DNA of 64,000 bases from Dactylorhiza incarnata. Lineage: Eukaryota; Streptophyta; Magnoliopsida; Asparagales; Orchidaceae. The position numbers and the translations under genes were made by a program. The DNA is taken from the NCBI GenBank assembly GCA_033032865.1, contig JAWHQI010000273.1:2046001-2110000 (forward strand), given 5' to 3'. This document shows, piece after piece, positions 1 to 10,620 of this stretch. Position 1 is the first letter of the stretch; every line of letters begins with the position of its first letter. The notes beneath the pieces are model-generated. The model had not been told where the DNA came from and did not search any database. It worked only from the letters and a program-made list of their open reading frames with translations.

Positions 1-529
1 GGAACTCTTCCGTCGGTTGAATCTTCTATTCGCGTGTCATTTGAACCCTTAAGATTAAGTTCTATTTATAGCCGAAGTATAAACAGACCTAAAATGATCG
101 CTATCCGCAGACCACACATCAGAATTGGGGTTTCTATTACGATTCGTCGAGTGTTCACGGGACAATCCGACGAATCCCGACGAATCCGATCAGACGACAA
201 CGTTTGCCGAGAAAATGATCTCTGTAACAATTCGTCGAGTGTTCACGGGACAATCCGACGAATCCCGACGAATCCGATCAGACGACAACGTTTGCCGAGA
301 AAATGATCTCTGTAACAATTCGTCGAGTGTTCACGGGACAATCCGACGAATCCGGACAGCAACATTTGCTGGACTTCCCCGTTCTGTATTTGGTGATTGG
401 TACATTTACCAACACAGTCAATCTACCAACTTCTCCACATGCTCTTATGTGCGACCATGCAGGCTCATATCGCGTTGGCAGTGACATTACATGTTTGACC
501 ACTTCTAGATCACAATGGTAACTCCAACA
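1..529 (-). mobile_element. Partial LTR of a copia element related to E
   Basis: Read on the minus strand, the sequence starting TGTTGGAGTTAC at 529 matches the first half of the LTRs of element E (55848-56822 and 62928-63912). It covers the same U3 arrays and a TATA box (CTATTTATAGCC on plus, about 62-73), then runs off the window edge. It is clearly more diverged from the E LTRs than they are from each other. The base next to 529 is not a polypurine tract, so this is a 5' LTR whose body lies to the left, or a solo LTR. It interrupts the gag remnant at 530-1563. Confidence 0.8.
142..356. repeat. 88-bp tandem repeat inside the LTR (about 2.4 copies)
   Basis: Units at 142-229 and 230-317 appear identical by eye; a partial third unit runs to about 356. 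Each unit contains TTCGTCGAG, GACAATCCGACGAATCC and CAGACGACAACG. The E LTRs carry two to three diverged versions of the same unit, so the identity here points to a recent local duplication in U3. Confidence 0.85.
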
Positions 530-1563
530 TATTCGTTATATAATGCATCATGCGAGGGAGGAGTTACATCAATGTCGCTTTGGACATTGCATTCATTGTC
601 GGATGGCATGTTATTTTTTCCCATAAGACACATTTTTGCCTCTTCTTCATTGCTAGAGGATGAGCCGCTTGATTCATCGGAGGAGGAGTGTTCCCATGTA
701 CCCGCCTTTAGTACCTTATTTTTCTCCTTGCCCTTGTGCCTCTTTTCTTTTTGCTCTTTCAAATATTTTGGGCACTGGCTCCAAATCTGTCCGATCTTTC
801 TATAATGGTAACACTAATCTAGTGGTGGCCGTTCTTCATCGTCATTGTCACTACCTTTTCCTTTCTTCGATAAAGATCCCTTCTTGATGAAGTACTTCCG
901 GAAAGTCTTTCTCTTTTCTGGATTTTTCATGAATCTTTTGAACTTCTTTACAAAAAGACTCTCCTCATCCTCTTCATAAATATCAACATCATTATCATCC
1001 TCCTTCTTTGATTTCAACATCGAGGACTTCTTCTTTGGCTCCATATTGTGCTCTTGTTGTTGAATTTTTAGTTCAATCTCATTGGTTTTGAGATTACCAA
1101 TGAGGCTCTCAATTTTATGCTTCTTTAGATCGTGCGACTTTGGAGGTCACATTTGGATTGAACTTTGGAGGGTGAGACCTAAGAATTTTTCTCACCAAGT
1201 CACCGCTGGAGAACATCTTTCCAAGCACTTTTGAGTCATTGACATTCTTGGCGAACCTTGTGTACATTGAATCTACATCTTCATCCGCCTCTATCCAGAA
1301 TTTCTCGTATTCAAATTCTAGTTGGAAGATCTTTGAATCCTTGACCTGCGAAGTACCTTCATGATTAATTTCTAATAAATTCCATATATCGTAAGCAGTT
1401 TTGTAAGCACAAGTTCGATTAAATTATGTTCTATCCAAAGCAGAAAATAAAGCATTCATAGCTTTAGCATTATTCTTACATCTCAACTTATCGTTATCAT
1501 CCCATTTGTCCTTCTATTTTTCCATAGTAACTTCTCCAACAACAAACGTTGGTGGAGAGTAGC
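530..1563 (-). pseudogene. Copia gag remnant (UBN2-type)
   Basis: Minus-strand reading from 1563 downward gives a decayed gag polyprotein. Visible blocks include PPTFVVGE, KDKWDDND, NAKAMNALFSALD, a central YEKFWIEADEDVDSMYTRF and LVRKILRSHPPKF, all typical of the copia gag (UBN2/DUF4219) domain. Then come the lysine-rich stretch with EEDEESLFVKKFKRFM and an acidic serine-rich stretch. No zinc knuckle is readable. At least three in-frame stops and frame changes are present. The N-terminus is cut by the chromovirus LTR at 1564 and the C-terminus by the copia LTR at 529, so this is the oldest layer at the left end. Confidence 0.8.
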
Positions 1564-3274
1564 TGTAACACTCTACCAGTTCCAAAAATATAACAATAGG
1601 TCTGGATGGAACCCCACTCCATATTAAGCATAGTAGCTAGATGTTAATAAAATGATAAATAGAAAAGAACTACACGAGAGTATAATCAAAGCATAGCGAA
1701 ATCTTTTAACCAACATTAAATTCAGAATGTCCGCCTACTCAGGAATGTCAAGTAAAGAGTTATGGCCTTAAGGCCTTACATTCAACACATGTAACTAACT
1801 CAAAATCATACTTCAGCACGTAAGCCGATAATACAAGGAAAGTAGTAAAATAGGTTGGCCATCAAGGGACAATTCAGCAGTGGACTTCAACACGCTATTT
1901 CTCATTTGACTCACCAACACCTACACCATCCACAAATAATAGCTCAACTATGAGCTGACCACAAACCGTGTAATGATCCCACCCCCTAGACATTCTAGTC
2001 GGCTCAGGGGCAGGGCACGACTAACCTGCACGCAAGCCACACATGCAACATGAAATACAATAATGAAAGTGCATTTACTCTACACAAGGTGAGGTTTCAA
2101 GCACAATCAATCTTCTAGGTTGAGCATAAAGTAAAGAGAAACCTAGGTATGCACATTATGTTGGTAGGGTTCACCCGGAGGATCCCTATAACCGCCTAAT
2201 CAATCGCATGAGGCTTATTTAACATCAAATCATCACATCAAAAATATGGGTACTCACGACCACACATTTCATGCACACAAGGCATGCTTCCAATGTACTC
2301 TTTCACGAGCACCATCACCACCCTAAGTTATACAACCTTAAGTGGGAAAAGTGCTTTTGACCGATCTAGGTGAACACCTTCCATGGCCTCTCCCATGATT
2401 GTATGGCATACATGAGGTTAAGACCTCTCACCATTCTGTATGGAAATGGGTTTGGTTCAGCTATGCCAGTGCTCTAGTCATCGTGATCCATCTGCATGAC
2501 GCAGGTATGGATTCACCTCGGCCCGTAAAGGTTTAACATAAATATGTGTTATACCACAGATAAGCTACGCACCTAATCCTTATAAGTGGATATAGGCTTT
2601 TCAAATACAACCAATAAAGGAGGTCCAAGACAACTCCTCTTCAAAATTTTGTGGTGAAGGTTTGCGTTCATCCACAACCCAAGCATGGGGCTTCCATTAG
2701 GCTCTCTAAAAAACACCTAAAACTCAACTCCCACATTAAAAATGTCAAATATCACGGAGTCATTCTCCAACATGCATTCTAGGCTTAACCTAAATGCACG
2801 TCACAAATCAAGCATCACCGATCCGGGCTAATGGCCACGGGTAAGCTTCACAAAAATGCCTAAATCCGTATGACTACTGGATTTCTGCATGCAATATATG
2901 CTGGGGATGAACACAATTGACCCAGAGTTCCAAAGAACTAAAGCGAGTCCTACACTTCACTAATTAGTGAAAGAGATAACCCAAGGCAAGCATAGAAAAT
3001 GGGATGAAAGGCCCAAAACACATCCTAAGATCGGGAGGAAGGATTATTACCCTTGCCGATCACATTGGCACCATATGAATCCAACGTTTCAGTAAGATAG
3101 AAAGAAATACACCAGGCTACTCTCCGTGGATCTGGAAATAGTTCTCGATATGGAGATCTGGAGCTCCAGTAATGGTCGAAAGAGTCCTTTTCGTCCTCCG
3201 TGATTTTCTTCTGTCTCAGGCTTGGAGAGAGAGAGAGTCGGCTGAAAAGTGTCCTAAACCTTTCCTCCAAGTGT

Positions 3275-3285
3275 CTTTATATAAG
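3275..3285 (-). promoter_or_regulatory. TATA box of the chromovirus LTR
   Basis: CTTATATAAAG on the minus strand, about 100 bp downstream (in LTR sense) of the CG-dyad cluster. Inferred from sequence and position only. Confidence 0.55.
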
Positions 3286-3374
3286 ATGGACTAAGACCCC
3301 AACATTAGGTTTAAGGCCCCCGTGAAGATAGACGGACGCGATCTGTCAAAATGAAATAGGCAAAAAGACCATCT

Positions 3375-3600
3375 CTATCTGTTTCGTCGAGTCACTCGAT
3401 GACACAGATTTGCCTATCTCGTCGAGTCCTCTCGACGACACATGCTTAAGCTTGTGTCGTCGAGTGGTTTTGATGACATGCTACTCCAGCCTGTGTAGTC
3501 AAGACCACTAGATGACACATAGCCTATGTCGTAGAGAACTCTCAATGATACTCCACTTCAGCCTGTGCCTTTGAGACCAATCGACGACACAAAACCTGAA
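3375..3600. repeat. CG-dyad cluster in chromovirus U3 (CTCGTCGAG type)
   Basis: Degenerate units pair a dyad such as CTCGTCGAG or CTCGACGAC with GACACA and GCCTGTGT spacers, for example around 3385, 3417, 3434 and 3458, with decayed copies to about 3590. The pattern is similar to, but not the same sequence as, the arrays in the copia LTRs elsewhere in the window. Confidence 0.65.
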
Positions 3601-3676
3601 GCTATACAGTTGCAGTGCACTTCATCTGTTATCCCATAAACATGGAGTTTCCACCATTTGGAAAATGGGTGTTACA

Positions 3677-3693
3677 ACTCCACCTCCCTTAAA
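3677..3693 (-). other. Polypurine tract of the chromovirus
   Basis: On the minus strand TTTTAAGGGAGGTGGAGT immediately precedes TGTAACACCC. The preceding GTTTCGGGACAAAATTC is the usual sequence just 5' of the tract in plant chromoviruses. Confidence 0.75.
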
Positions 3694-3739
3694 AGAATTT
3701 TGTCCCGAAACATTAAAGTAAAGTAGACATTTAAATTAT

Positions 3740-3875
3740 ACCTAAGAGAGAAATAGCTTGGGGGTACTCCGCAAGCATAGTCTGCTCTCTTTTCCAAGAG
3801 AGTTCCTCTCTCCCGCAACTATTCCAATAGACCTGTACCATCTTGATAGATTTGTTCTGCAACTGTCTCACCTAT
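3740..3875 (-). pseudogene. Integrase C-terminal chromodomain remnant
   Basis: Minus-strand translation gives RQLQNKSIKMVQVYWNS, then EELSWKREQTMLAEYPQ. These are the beta-strand block and the (E)EATWE-like helix block that end chromovirus polyproteins. In the family this domain is thought to guide integration to particular chromatin. Only this C-terminal piece survives: no integrase core, RT or RNase H of the same element is found to the right, where Athila ORF1 begins within about 30-150 bp. Confidence 0.75.
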
Positions 3876-3904
3876 GTCTCCTTACAATATGACAAGCACA
3901 CAAT

Positions 3905-4700
3905 GTAGTGAGGGAAAGTGGAATCAAATGAGCACCTACCTCCATAAGAGGCATCTAATCTAGCAGTCTCAATCACCTGGCTAGCCTGGTGATGTACGGG
4001 GATACGAAGATAACCGTACCCCTAGCATGCTCTGCCTGGTGAAGACAAAAAGTGAGAAAAATAGCCCATATTAAACGGTATCCGCTCTAGCATGTTATAG
4101 AGATATATCACGTCCTTGGCGCTGACCACACACAAAATGTCTCCATGACCACTCATTGTGTGGCTGAGGAGGATGTCAACTATCCTTAAGGATGGAGAGT
4201 AAAGAGAGGAAGCCTTTCTCTTCCTTGCTTAATAAGCTGCGATATCAAAGCTGATAATGTCCCAGTAAAATGTAGCAGTCAAGGATGCTGGAAATGAGAA
4301 TGACAACTTTGAGTACTCTAGAGTGTGAATAAATGCAGGTTCGTACAACCCCATAAGGACACTAAACTCCCAAATGTAAAGAGTGTAAGTGTTGCCAAGC
4401 AGACATAAGGAATTGGTTGAGTCATCCTCAGCCATCCCAGCACCATGAGTCTGAGCCAAGACAATCAGGAAGTCAAGGGTGAGTTCCTTGTATCCTAGCT
4501 CGTCAATCACAAAGAGCCTATCCCAATCATAGTGCCCGACCAAAGCTCAAACTTCTTCTGTTATATGAAGAGCCTCAAGAAGTGCCCAAGAAATCACCTT
4601 GCAGTCTTGGAATCTCCTCCGGGATAGCATCTCAATCCACTGCCCCTGATGGTACACATTAAAATGGATGAGGTTCTCTAAAGGAACAACCTCGGGCGTA
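3905..4700 (-). pseudogene. Athila ORF1 (gag-like) remnant
   Basis: The open stretch 4543-4229 contains LCLLGNTYTLYIWEFSVLMG, the conserved block of the ATHILA ORF-1 family (hydrophobic, then EFSVLLGLY-like). Downstream, other frames give VSAKDVIYLYNMLERIPFN and ITRLA, which are the later conserved blocks of the same family (DIYYLWSM, then GHYITRLA). The order is correct for one decayed gene on the minus strand. Frame changes and stops separate the blocks. Its Athila-type primer-binding site and LTR may be those at 8850-9854, in the same orientation. Confidence 0.65.
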
Positions 4701-5706
4701 GCAGCGCTGCCCCCAAACCCATGTGAAGAGGATATAGATGAATGGCGCGATCTAGTAATGATGATCTAGAAAAAAGACATGAATTAAAATTTGAATTTTT
4801 GATGTATGCAATGCATGACACGTTAGAATAAAAGTAAGAAAAATTTTGTTTTAAACCAAAAAAGTCCAAAATATCTTTGAATTGATTGTGCTTGAAATAG
4901 CAAATCAGTTCATTAAGGGTGAGGATACGAACCCTAATTATTTTGCTTCTTTATCCAGAGGCCGCAACAACAACAGAAGGATTATTCCTCTTATGATCAT
5001 CTTCCTATCAATAGCGGTGGCTATTTGTTAGAATATGAACAAGGTCCCAACTTATCATCTCAACATGAAATATGCTATGAAATCTTCTGAAATTGCACAA
5101 TTTGGTGAATAGTTGGGCATGGAATGACAAAAAAGGTGGATTTTGGCGAGTTGGGGAGTGTTCCTCAACTTGGGCTTGAAGATAAAAGTAATGAGGACGA
5201 TGATACATAAATTTAGGATTTAAAAATAACAGACACGATCTAGTACAAACTAGCATATGTCGTGATCGTGTTTCAATATGAGTGCACCAATCGACTCGAC
5301 AAGTCTCGTGGAGCATCATAACCGAGTTTGTGGCGCACATGCCTGCCGTACACATGCATGAGGCCGTGTGTCCCAATGAAACCTCAAAACTTCGTCAAAT
5401 TTGGGATGTGACTCCTTTCCGTCATAGTTATAATTTCTGGAGATTAAATTTTTTGTATATTTATTCCGACTTGCAAAGATTCTTCTCTTTTACCCTCTTT
5501 AATTTGGAATTTTTTGTTTTTCCCATGGCTGATTTTATCCATTCTTCCAATCTTTGAATGATTTGAACTTCCAAATAATTTATCATATTTCCATTTTCTT
5601 CAAAAAAAAATTCAAATATTTTTAGGGAAATAGGCTTCAAATTATTTTCAAAAAGATTTGTTGAAACATCCCCATGAAATATATATATATTTATATATAT
5701 ATATAT
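4701..5706. other. Unassigned AT-rich stretch
   Basis: No protein family was recognised on either strand. A minus-strand open run at about 5461-5676 encodes a lysine/glutamate-rich segment that could be the tail of a gag coiled coil. A plus-strand run near 4925-5090 contains PQQQQKDY. Neither is convincing. The right end is a (TA)n tract in which the hairpin element is inserted. Confidence 0.4.
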
Positions 5707-6659
5707 GGGTATGCTGGAAATACGCGCAGCGCGGTTTCGCCCTATATCCGCGCTTTCGACGAACGCGGGCTCCGTTCGACAAACACGGGGCTCGATTCGA
5801 CTAACACGGGCTCCGAACAATGGACGGGCGAACGACGAACGGCCAATGTCCACGATCGACGAATAATATATGTTAGACGAACGCGGGCTAAAGATATATG
5901 TTTATACACGCAATGCCCGTGTTCGTCGAACTGAGCCCGCCGTTAGCCCGTCGTTCGCCGATCGAAGCCATTCGTCGTTTGTCGATCGTCGATCATGGCC
6001 ATTCGCCGTTCGTCGATTGGCGAATGGTCACGATCGACGAACACGATCGACGAACGGCGAATAAGCTTCGATCTTTAGACCGCGTTCGTCTATCGAAGCT
6101 TATTCATTGACCGTGGTCATTCGTCGTTCGTCGATCGTCCGTCCATTGTTCTAGCCCGTGTTCGTCGAACGGAACCCGTGTCCGCGCTTTTGACAAACGT
6201 CGGCTCCGTTCGACGAACACGGGTTCCGTTCGACGAACACGGGCTCCGAACAACGGACGGATATCGACGAACGGCGAATGGCCACGATCGACGAATAAGC
6301 TTCGACCGACGAACGCGGGCTAAAGATCGAAGCTTATTTGCCGTTCGTCGATCGTGTTCGTCGATCGTGGTCATTCGCCGATCGACGAACGGCGAATGGC
6401 CACGATCGACGATCGATGAACGGCGAATGGCTTCGATCGACGAATGGCGGGCTCCGTTCGACGAACACGGGCGTTGCGTGTATAAACATATATCTTTAAC
6501 CCGCGTTCGACTAACGTATATTATTCGTCGATCGTAGCCATTCGTCGTTCGTCGTTCGCCCGTCCGTTGTTCGGAGCCCGTGTTCGTCGAACGGAGCCCG
6601 CGTCCGTCGAAAGCGCGGATATAGGGCGAAGCCGCGCTGCGCGTATTTCCAGCATACCC
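5707..6659. mobile_element. 953-bp foldback (hairpin) element
   Basis: The left end GGGTATGCTGGAAATACGCG is the reverse complement of the right end, and the match continues inward through nearly the whole element. The outer 75 bp differ at about two positions by eye. Inner arm blocks (for example the TATGTTTATACACGCAA block near 5900 and its partner near 6475) pair in order. The centre is AGCCCGTG...CCCGTG at 6153-6180 against 6218-6245, leaving a loop of about 37 nt. One arm is about 30 bp longer because a TCGACGAACACGGGCTC-type unit is repeated. No coding capacity. It sits in (TA)n, so the target-site duplication and superfamily cannot be settled. Confidence 0.85.
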
Positions 6660-7008
6660 ATATATGTATATATATATATATTCTCAATAATTTAGGGCAG
6701 TAGATCCGAATATATGATTAACAAAGATCAAAATCATATTATCCCTGATGCGTACTCATACAAGATTCTCATTCATACAAGTCAAGGAGGTGGTTATTCC
6801 CAAGGCCCACTAAGATGATAAGAGGGAAGTGGGAGAGTGGGCAAGCCCACTATCTCCGCCACCAACCGCCCGTGCAAGACCGCGTGCGGTCGCCGCATCC
6901 GAACGCTACAGCACCGCGCAAAGCAGGACCGCGCGCGGTAGCGCCCGTGGCAAGCGCGGAGCTACCGCACGGCGCTACCGCGCGGTAGCGCCAAGCCTCC
7001 ATTAAGGG
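6660..7008. other. Unassigned stretch with GC-rich palindromic segment
   Basis: 6660-6850 is ordinary AT-rich sequence after a (TA)n tract. 6850-7000 is very GC-rich with repeated ACCGCGCGGTAGCGCC-like palindromes (for example near 6930 and 6978). No ORF or family recognised. Confidence 0.5.
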
Positions 7009-7345
7009 GTGCGGCCTAACCGCACCCCTCTTGGGGTGCGGCCAGCCCGCACCCCTCTTTGGGTGCGGCCAGCCCGCACCCCCCTCTTGGGGTGCGGCCA
7101 GGCCACACCCCCTATTGGGTTGCGGCCATCCCGCACCCCTCTTGGGGTGCGGCCAGCCCGCACCCCTCTTGGGGTGCGGCCAGGCCGCACCCCTCTTGGG
7201 GTGCGGCCAGGCCGCACCCCCTTCTTGGGGTGCGGGCTGCAGCCAGGCCGCACCCCCCTCTTAGGGTGCGGCCAGGCCGCATCCCTCTTGGGGTACGGCC
7301 TGGGCACACCCACCTTTGGGGTGCGGTCGAGCCGCTCTCCCCCAT
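7009..7345. repeat. GC-rich minisatellite, about 27-bp unit, about 11 copies
   Basis: The repeating unit is about CGCACCCCTCTTGGGGTGCG plus GCCAGCC. Each unit is itself a small hairpin (GCACCCC loop GGGGTGC). Copies vary by 1-3 bp, and one near 7205-7245 has an extra insert with GGGCTGCAGCC. Long ORFs here in several frames (repeating GCGQPAPLL and similar) are by-products of the repeat, not genes. Confidence 0.9.
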
Positions 7346-7965
7346 AGCAAGGTTGGGGTGAGTCCCCCCTCTTCCGGCTCGCCGCCCGCTTTTCGGGCTC
7401 CGGACTCTGTTCGGATCAATTCCTCGTTCGTTGCGCGCTCAGAGCACTTTCTCATTTTGGGCACGCTCACTTTTTGTCTTTCTGACTTCTCACATTTTGT
7501 CTTTCTGGCATGCTCACTTTTTGTCTTTCCAGCTTCTGAGATTTCAGGAACAGCTTGTCGCCTTTTTTGCTTCCAACAAAACTGCCCGAACTGCCCGAAC
7601 TGCCCGAGCTGCCCGAGGGGCAAGATGGTCAATTACGAAAAATGGCGATCCGTGTGCTCTGAACCGGAAAATATGATTCATCTGCCAGGTGGTTATGGTG
7701 GTTACAACGACAAAATTACCGAGCTACCCCCGGCCAAAGCTATTAAAGGAGCCCAGAACCTTCATTTGGGGGGACTTGGCCTTCTGGACCCGGGAGAGCT
7801 TCTTGCAGACTTTCGCAGAATTCTCCTTCGGACTCGAAGGTTTCCTTCTTCCCGAAATGCGACTCTGCGCGCTCACTTTTGTTCTCCAGGGCGTTCTCAC
7901 TTTTGTTCTCCACCTTTCTCAGAAGGAGAAAGGACTTAGTTTTTCTGGAGGTGGTCTGTCACCTT

Positions 7966-8028
<63 letters not shown>

Positions 8029-8849
8029 ATTATTGTAACGAGCAGCGGTCTGTCGCGCTCGACTTCTAAGTCTCTCATTGTAACCCCCCAGAAGATAGTG
8101 AAAGTTTGGTCGGCACAGCTCCGGCCACATGGTTTTTTACCCTTTCCGGTTTTTTCACGCTAAAAAGTCCCAGTGTAATCAACGAATCTCAAATTGACTG
8201 TTCGCGCACTTGGTTCGCTCCCGAGCTAAGGTGGTTTAAGTAAACCAGTCTACCAAGAGCCCTAAGCGACCCGCAACAAGCCCAGATTTTGAGAATAAAA
8301 GGTGGGTTGTTTTATCACGTTTTGAAAATGATGTTTTCTAACAAATTTTCAAATGAAAATCTATTGAATCTTAATTAGCGAAGATAACCTAGGTTTTGTC
8401 CAACACTGAATGTTATAAGTCTAAGAAATTTTCAAGAGACTAACATTTTAAAAAGGGGAAAATTTATTAGATTATAAATATATAAATGTGATAAAAACTT
8501 TCATGGCCCTTGAATATTGATTTGTTTTCTCTAGTCTTCCATTATTTTGTCTTTTCTTTGTCAGATCTCCAGATCTTGTGTTGTCTTTTCATAAGATAAG
8601 TTCAACTCCGTTGAGTACTTGAATTTGTTATGAATGTCCACTAATGTTTTGGGTTCAAGTTGGTTTCTTCAACTTCGTCATCATCGATGGAAAAATAGTC
8701 TCGTGCTTTCTTCATTTTAACTAGATCAAGCAAAGATAGAAAACAAACAAAGAAACAAACAAACACTGTCAAATTTTTTTTCCTTTTTTCTTTTTTATAT
8801 TGACATTATTAATAGAAATTGAAATTTTTCAGATATTACAAAGTTTTTG
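7346..8849. other. Unassigned stretch, possibly internal Athila-type leader
   Basis: No gene recognised. It contains short repeats: CGCTCACTTTTTGTCTTTC-like copies at 7465-7540 and 7875-7915, and CTGCCCGAA repeated about four times at 7580-7615. If the PBS at 8850 and Athila ORF1 at 4700 belong to one minus-strand element, this is its untranslated leader enlarged by insertions. Confidence 0.4.
7971..8028. repeat. (CT)n microsatellite
   Basis: An uninterrupted CT run of about 25 repeats, then TT and a few more CT units. The serine-leucine and arginine-glutamate ORFs across it are artefacts. Confidence 0.97.
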
Positions 8850-8867
8850 TCCCAAGCAATGGCGCCA
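8850..8867 (-). other. Primer-binding site of an Athila-type gypsy element
   Basis: The minus strand reads TGGCGCCATTGCTTGGGA, close to the TGGCGCCGTTGCCGGGGA that follows Athila/Tat 5' LTRs, a few bases after the LTR end ...GCATATCA. Confidence 0.7.
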
Positions 8868-8873
8868 AGAACT

Positions 8874-9854
8874 TGATATGCACAGATAATGTAACAAATA
8901 TAGTATGTAGATATAATGCGTATTTTTACGGAGGCACACCTATCATTTGTAATAGTTGATTCGCTATATAAAGGTCGTATTCCACAGGGCCTTTATAAAT
9001 ATCGTACTTTAATCCTCTTTATATAATTATGTCAAATTTTATATAAAGATAAGTTCATAATCTAGGCTATGAATATCCATGTTTAAATAGGATTTTATGC
9101 AAGATTTAACTTCCAAAGTAAGAAAATAGAGATTATCATATATTAATTTTGTTCTATGAAAAGTAGTTATTTCTATGTTATAGAAAATATAGATTTAGTT
9201 ATTTTAGTTTAAAGATGTCTTTTCTCTTATCTCTCTTCAAGCTAGACCGCTGGGGTTCCACACTACTCCGCCTTCCTTGGGAGGGACAACCGAATCTCTT
9301 ATTTTTGAGTGGCATGCCTAAGATTTGAACTATAAGTAGGGGATCTAATGATTGCTTTATTGTACTTTGAACAATGTCAATAGGTTTTGCAACATCTTAG
9401 ATGGAAGAATAAGTTTTCCTATTCTTTCAGGAAATCAACATATTCTTTTATACTAATGTATGATCAAACATAACAACAATACCCAAAATTATATGGCTTG
9501 ATTTATTATGTAATTACTTATATAAAGATTATAGTGACGACCCACCATTTCATTCTATTATAAACATAGTTAAATCATAGCATGAGTGGTGGGCCCGAGA
9601 AAAGTAATTATTTGATTAAAACAAAGTTACAACATATAAACAACATGGCGAGACATGATTGCATAAACAAACTTAAACAAGATACATAGAGTAGAGATGA
9701 GGAAAGAAGAATACAAATATATGGAATCGTCCATGAATGACTTCCACTCTCCAACTCTTCTCCTCCTTCTACTCTTTACTCTATGGTGTTCACAACTCTT
9801 AGAGTTTTCTAGACCTTCCAGACCGAATCAAGCATAAGTTCTTCAGATTAAAGT
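8874..9854 (-). mobile_element. Athila-type 5' LTR, interrupted by element A
   Basis: The terminus TGATATGCAC at 8874 next to the PBS, and internal blocks such as GTATTCCACAGGG and AGACCGCTGGGGTTCCAC, are typical of Athila LTR ends. The LTR runs rightward to 9854, where element A begins (TGTTGGGAAC). The rest should lie beyond A, outside the window. This is the outermost identifiable layer of the large nest. Confidence 0.6.
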
Positions 9855-10009
9855 TGTTGGGAACAGTGCCCAACAATGTTCCAGATTTGGAGAAGTTCTC
9901 AGATCAATGATAAATGCACCATATATTTGATGGTATATTTTATTCATGACTACAGATGATAAATAAAATGTCCAACAATTCTCTAAGTCCAAAATCATCA
10001 AGAAGGACT

Positions 10010-10620
10010 GGACATATCGTTGAGATGATATACATATTGTTGAGATGACACACATATCGTGGAAATGCATCAAAGCTCCATCACTAGTATCGAGACCATA
10101 AAATTAATGAAAATTCACCATGCAAAATATGGTCTCAAGACTTAGCAGATAAATAATTGAGAAAGGAAATATATCGTTGAGAGAGTCCCGATGATATCGT
10201 CTTGAAGAAACTTTATCATTGAGAAAGCTAAGTTCAGATGTCTGGATGATATCATCTAGAAGAAGCAGTATTGTTGAGATAATAAGTATTACTCTTGAAA
10301 AAGACATATCATCTTGAAGTTAGAAGAAATCATATCGTGTAGAAGATTATGTAGATGACATCAGCTTGAAGATTTTATTTCATCTAGAAGATCAAGACGT
10401 TATCGTCTTGAAGAACTATTATCGTCTTAAAGAATAAGTCTAAGTCATATAGAAAGAAATATCTCGATGATATCGTTTAGAAGAAGCAATATCGTTGAGA
10501 TATCTAATTAAGTTCTGAAGAAAGAAGTATGTCGACAATATCGTCATGAAAATTACATATCGTTGAGATGATCAACACGATATCGGCTTAAAAGATATTT
10601 ATCATTTTGACTGATACTGA
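10010..10620. repeat. TATCGT-type repeat cluster in U3 of A
   Basis: About twenty degenerate copies of ATATCGTTGAGATGA or TATCGTCTTGAAGAA in both spacings, ending about 230 bp upstream of the TATA-like box. This is A's counterpart of the CG-dyad arrays in the other LTRs. Confidence 0.7.

Larger units (their letters stand above)
1564..3676 (-). mobile_element. 3' LTR of a chromodomain gypsy element (Tekay/Del-like)
   Basis: The minus-strand LTR begins TGTAACACCC at 3676 and ends GAGTGTTACA at 1564, giving TG...CA ends and a length of about 2.1 kb, normal for long-LTR chromoviruses. The polypurine tract lies immediately 5' of the LTR start and a chromodomain remnant just upstream of that, which fixes the orientation. 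A TATA-like TTATATAAAG is at about 3275-3285, so U3 is about 400 bp and R/U5 long. The short ORF at 3025-3270 (81 aa) is in the presumed transcribed part and resembles nothing I know. The 5 bases left of the LTR are GTAGC; the partner copy was not found. Confidence 0.75.

Noticed and set aside
142..356. CRISPR-like repeat array
   Set aside because: Units are contiguous tandem repeats inside an LTR in a plant genome, without regularly spaced unique spacers or cas genes.
3025..3270. 81-aa minus-strand ORF as a gene
   Set aside because: It lies within the chromovirus LTR just after the TATA box and has no family signal; treated as part of the LTR transcript.
5674..6537. Several ORFs in the hairpin element rich in RRTRARDRSL-like residues
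   Set aside because: They appear in both orientations because the element is a palindrome; codon pattern follows the TCGACGAA repeats.
7002..7361. Overlapping long ORFs rich in GCGQPAPLL or GRTPRGVRP
   Set aside because: They are translations of the 27-bp minisatellite in several frames on both strands; repeat composition, not coding selection, keeps them open.
7879..8163. ORFs with poly Ser-Leu or poly Arg-Glu
   Set aside because: Produced by the (CT)n run.
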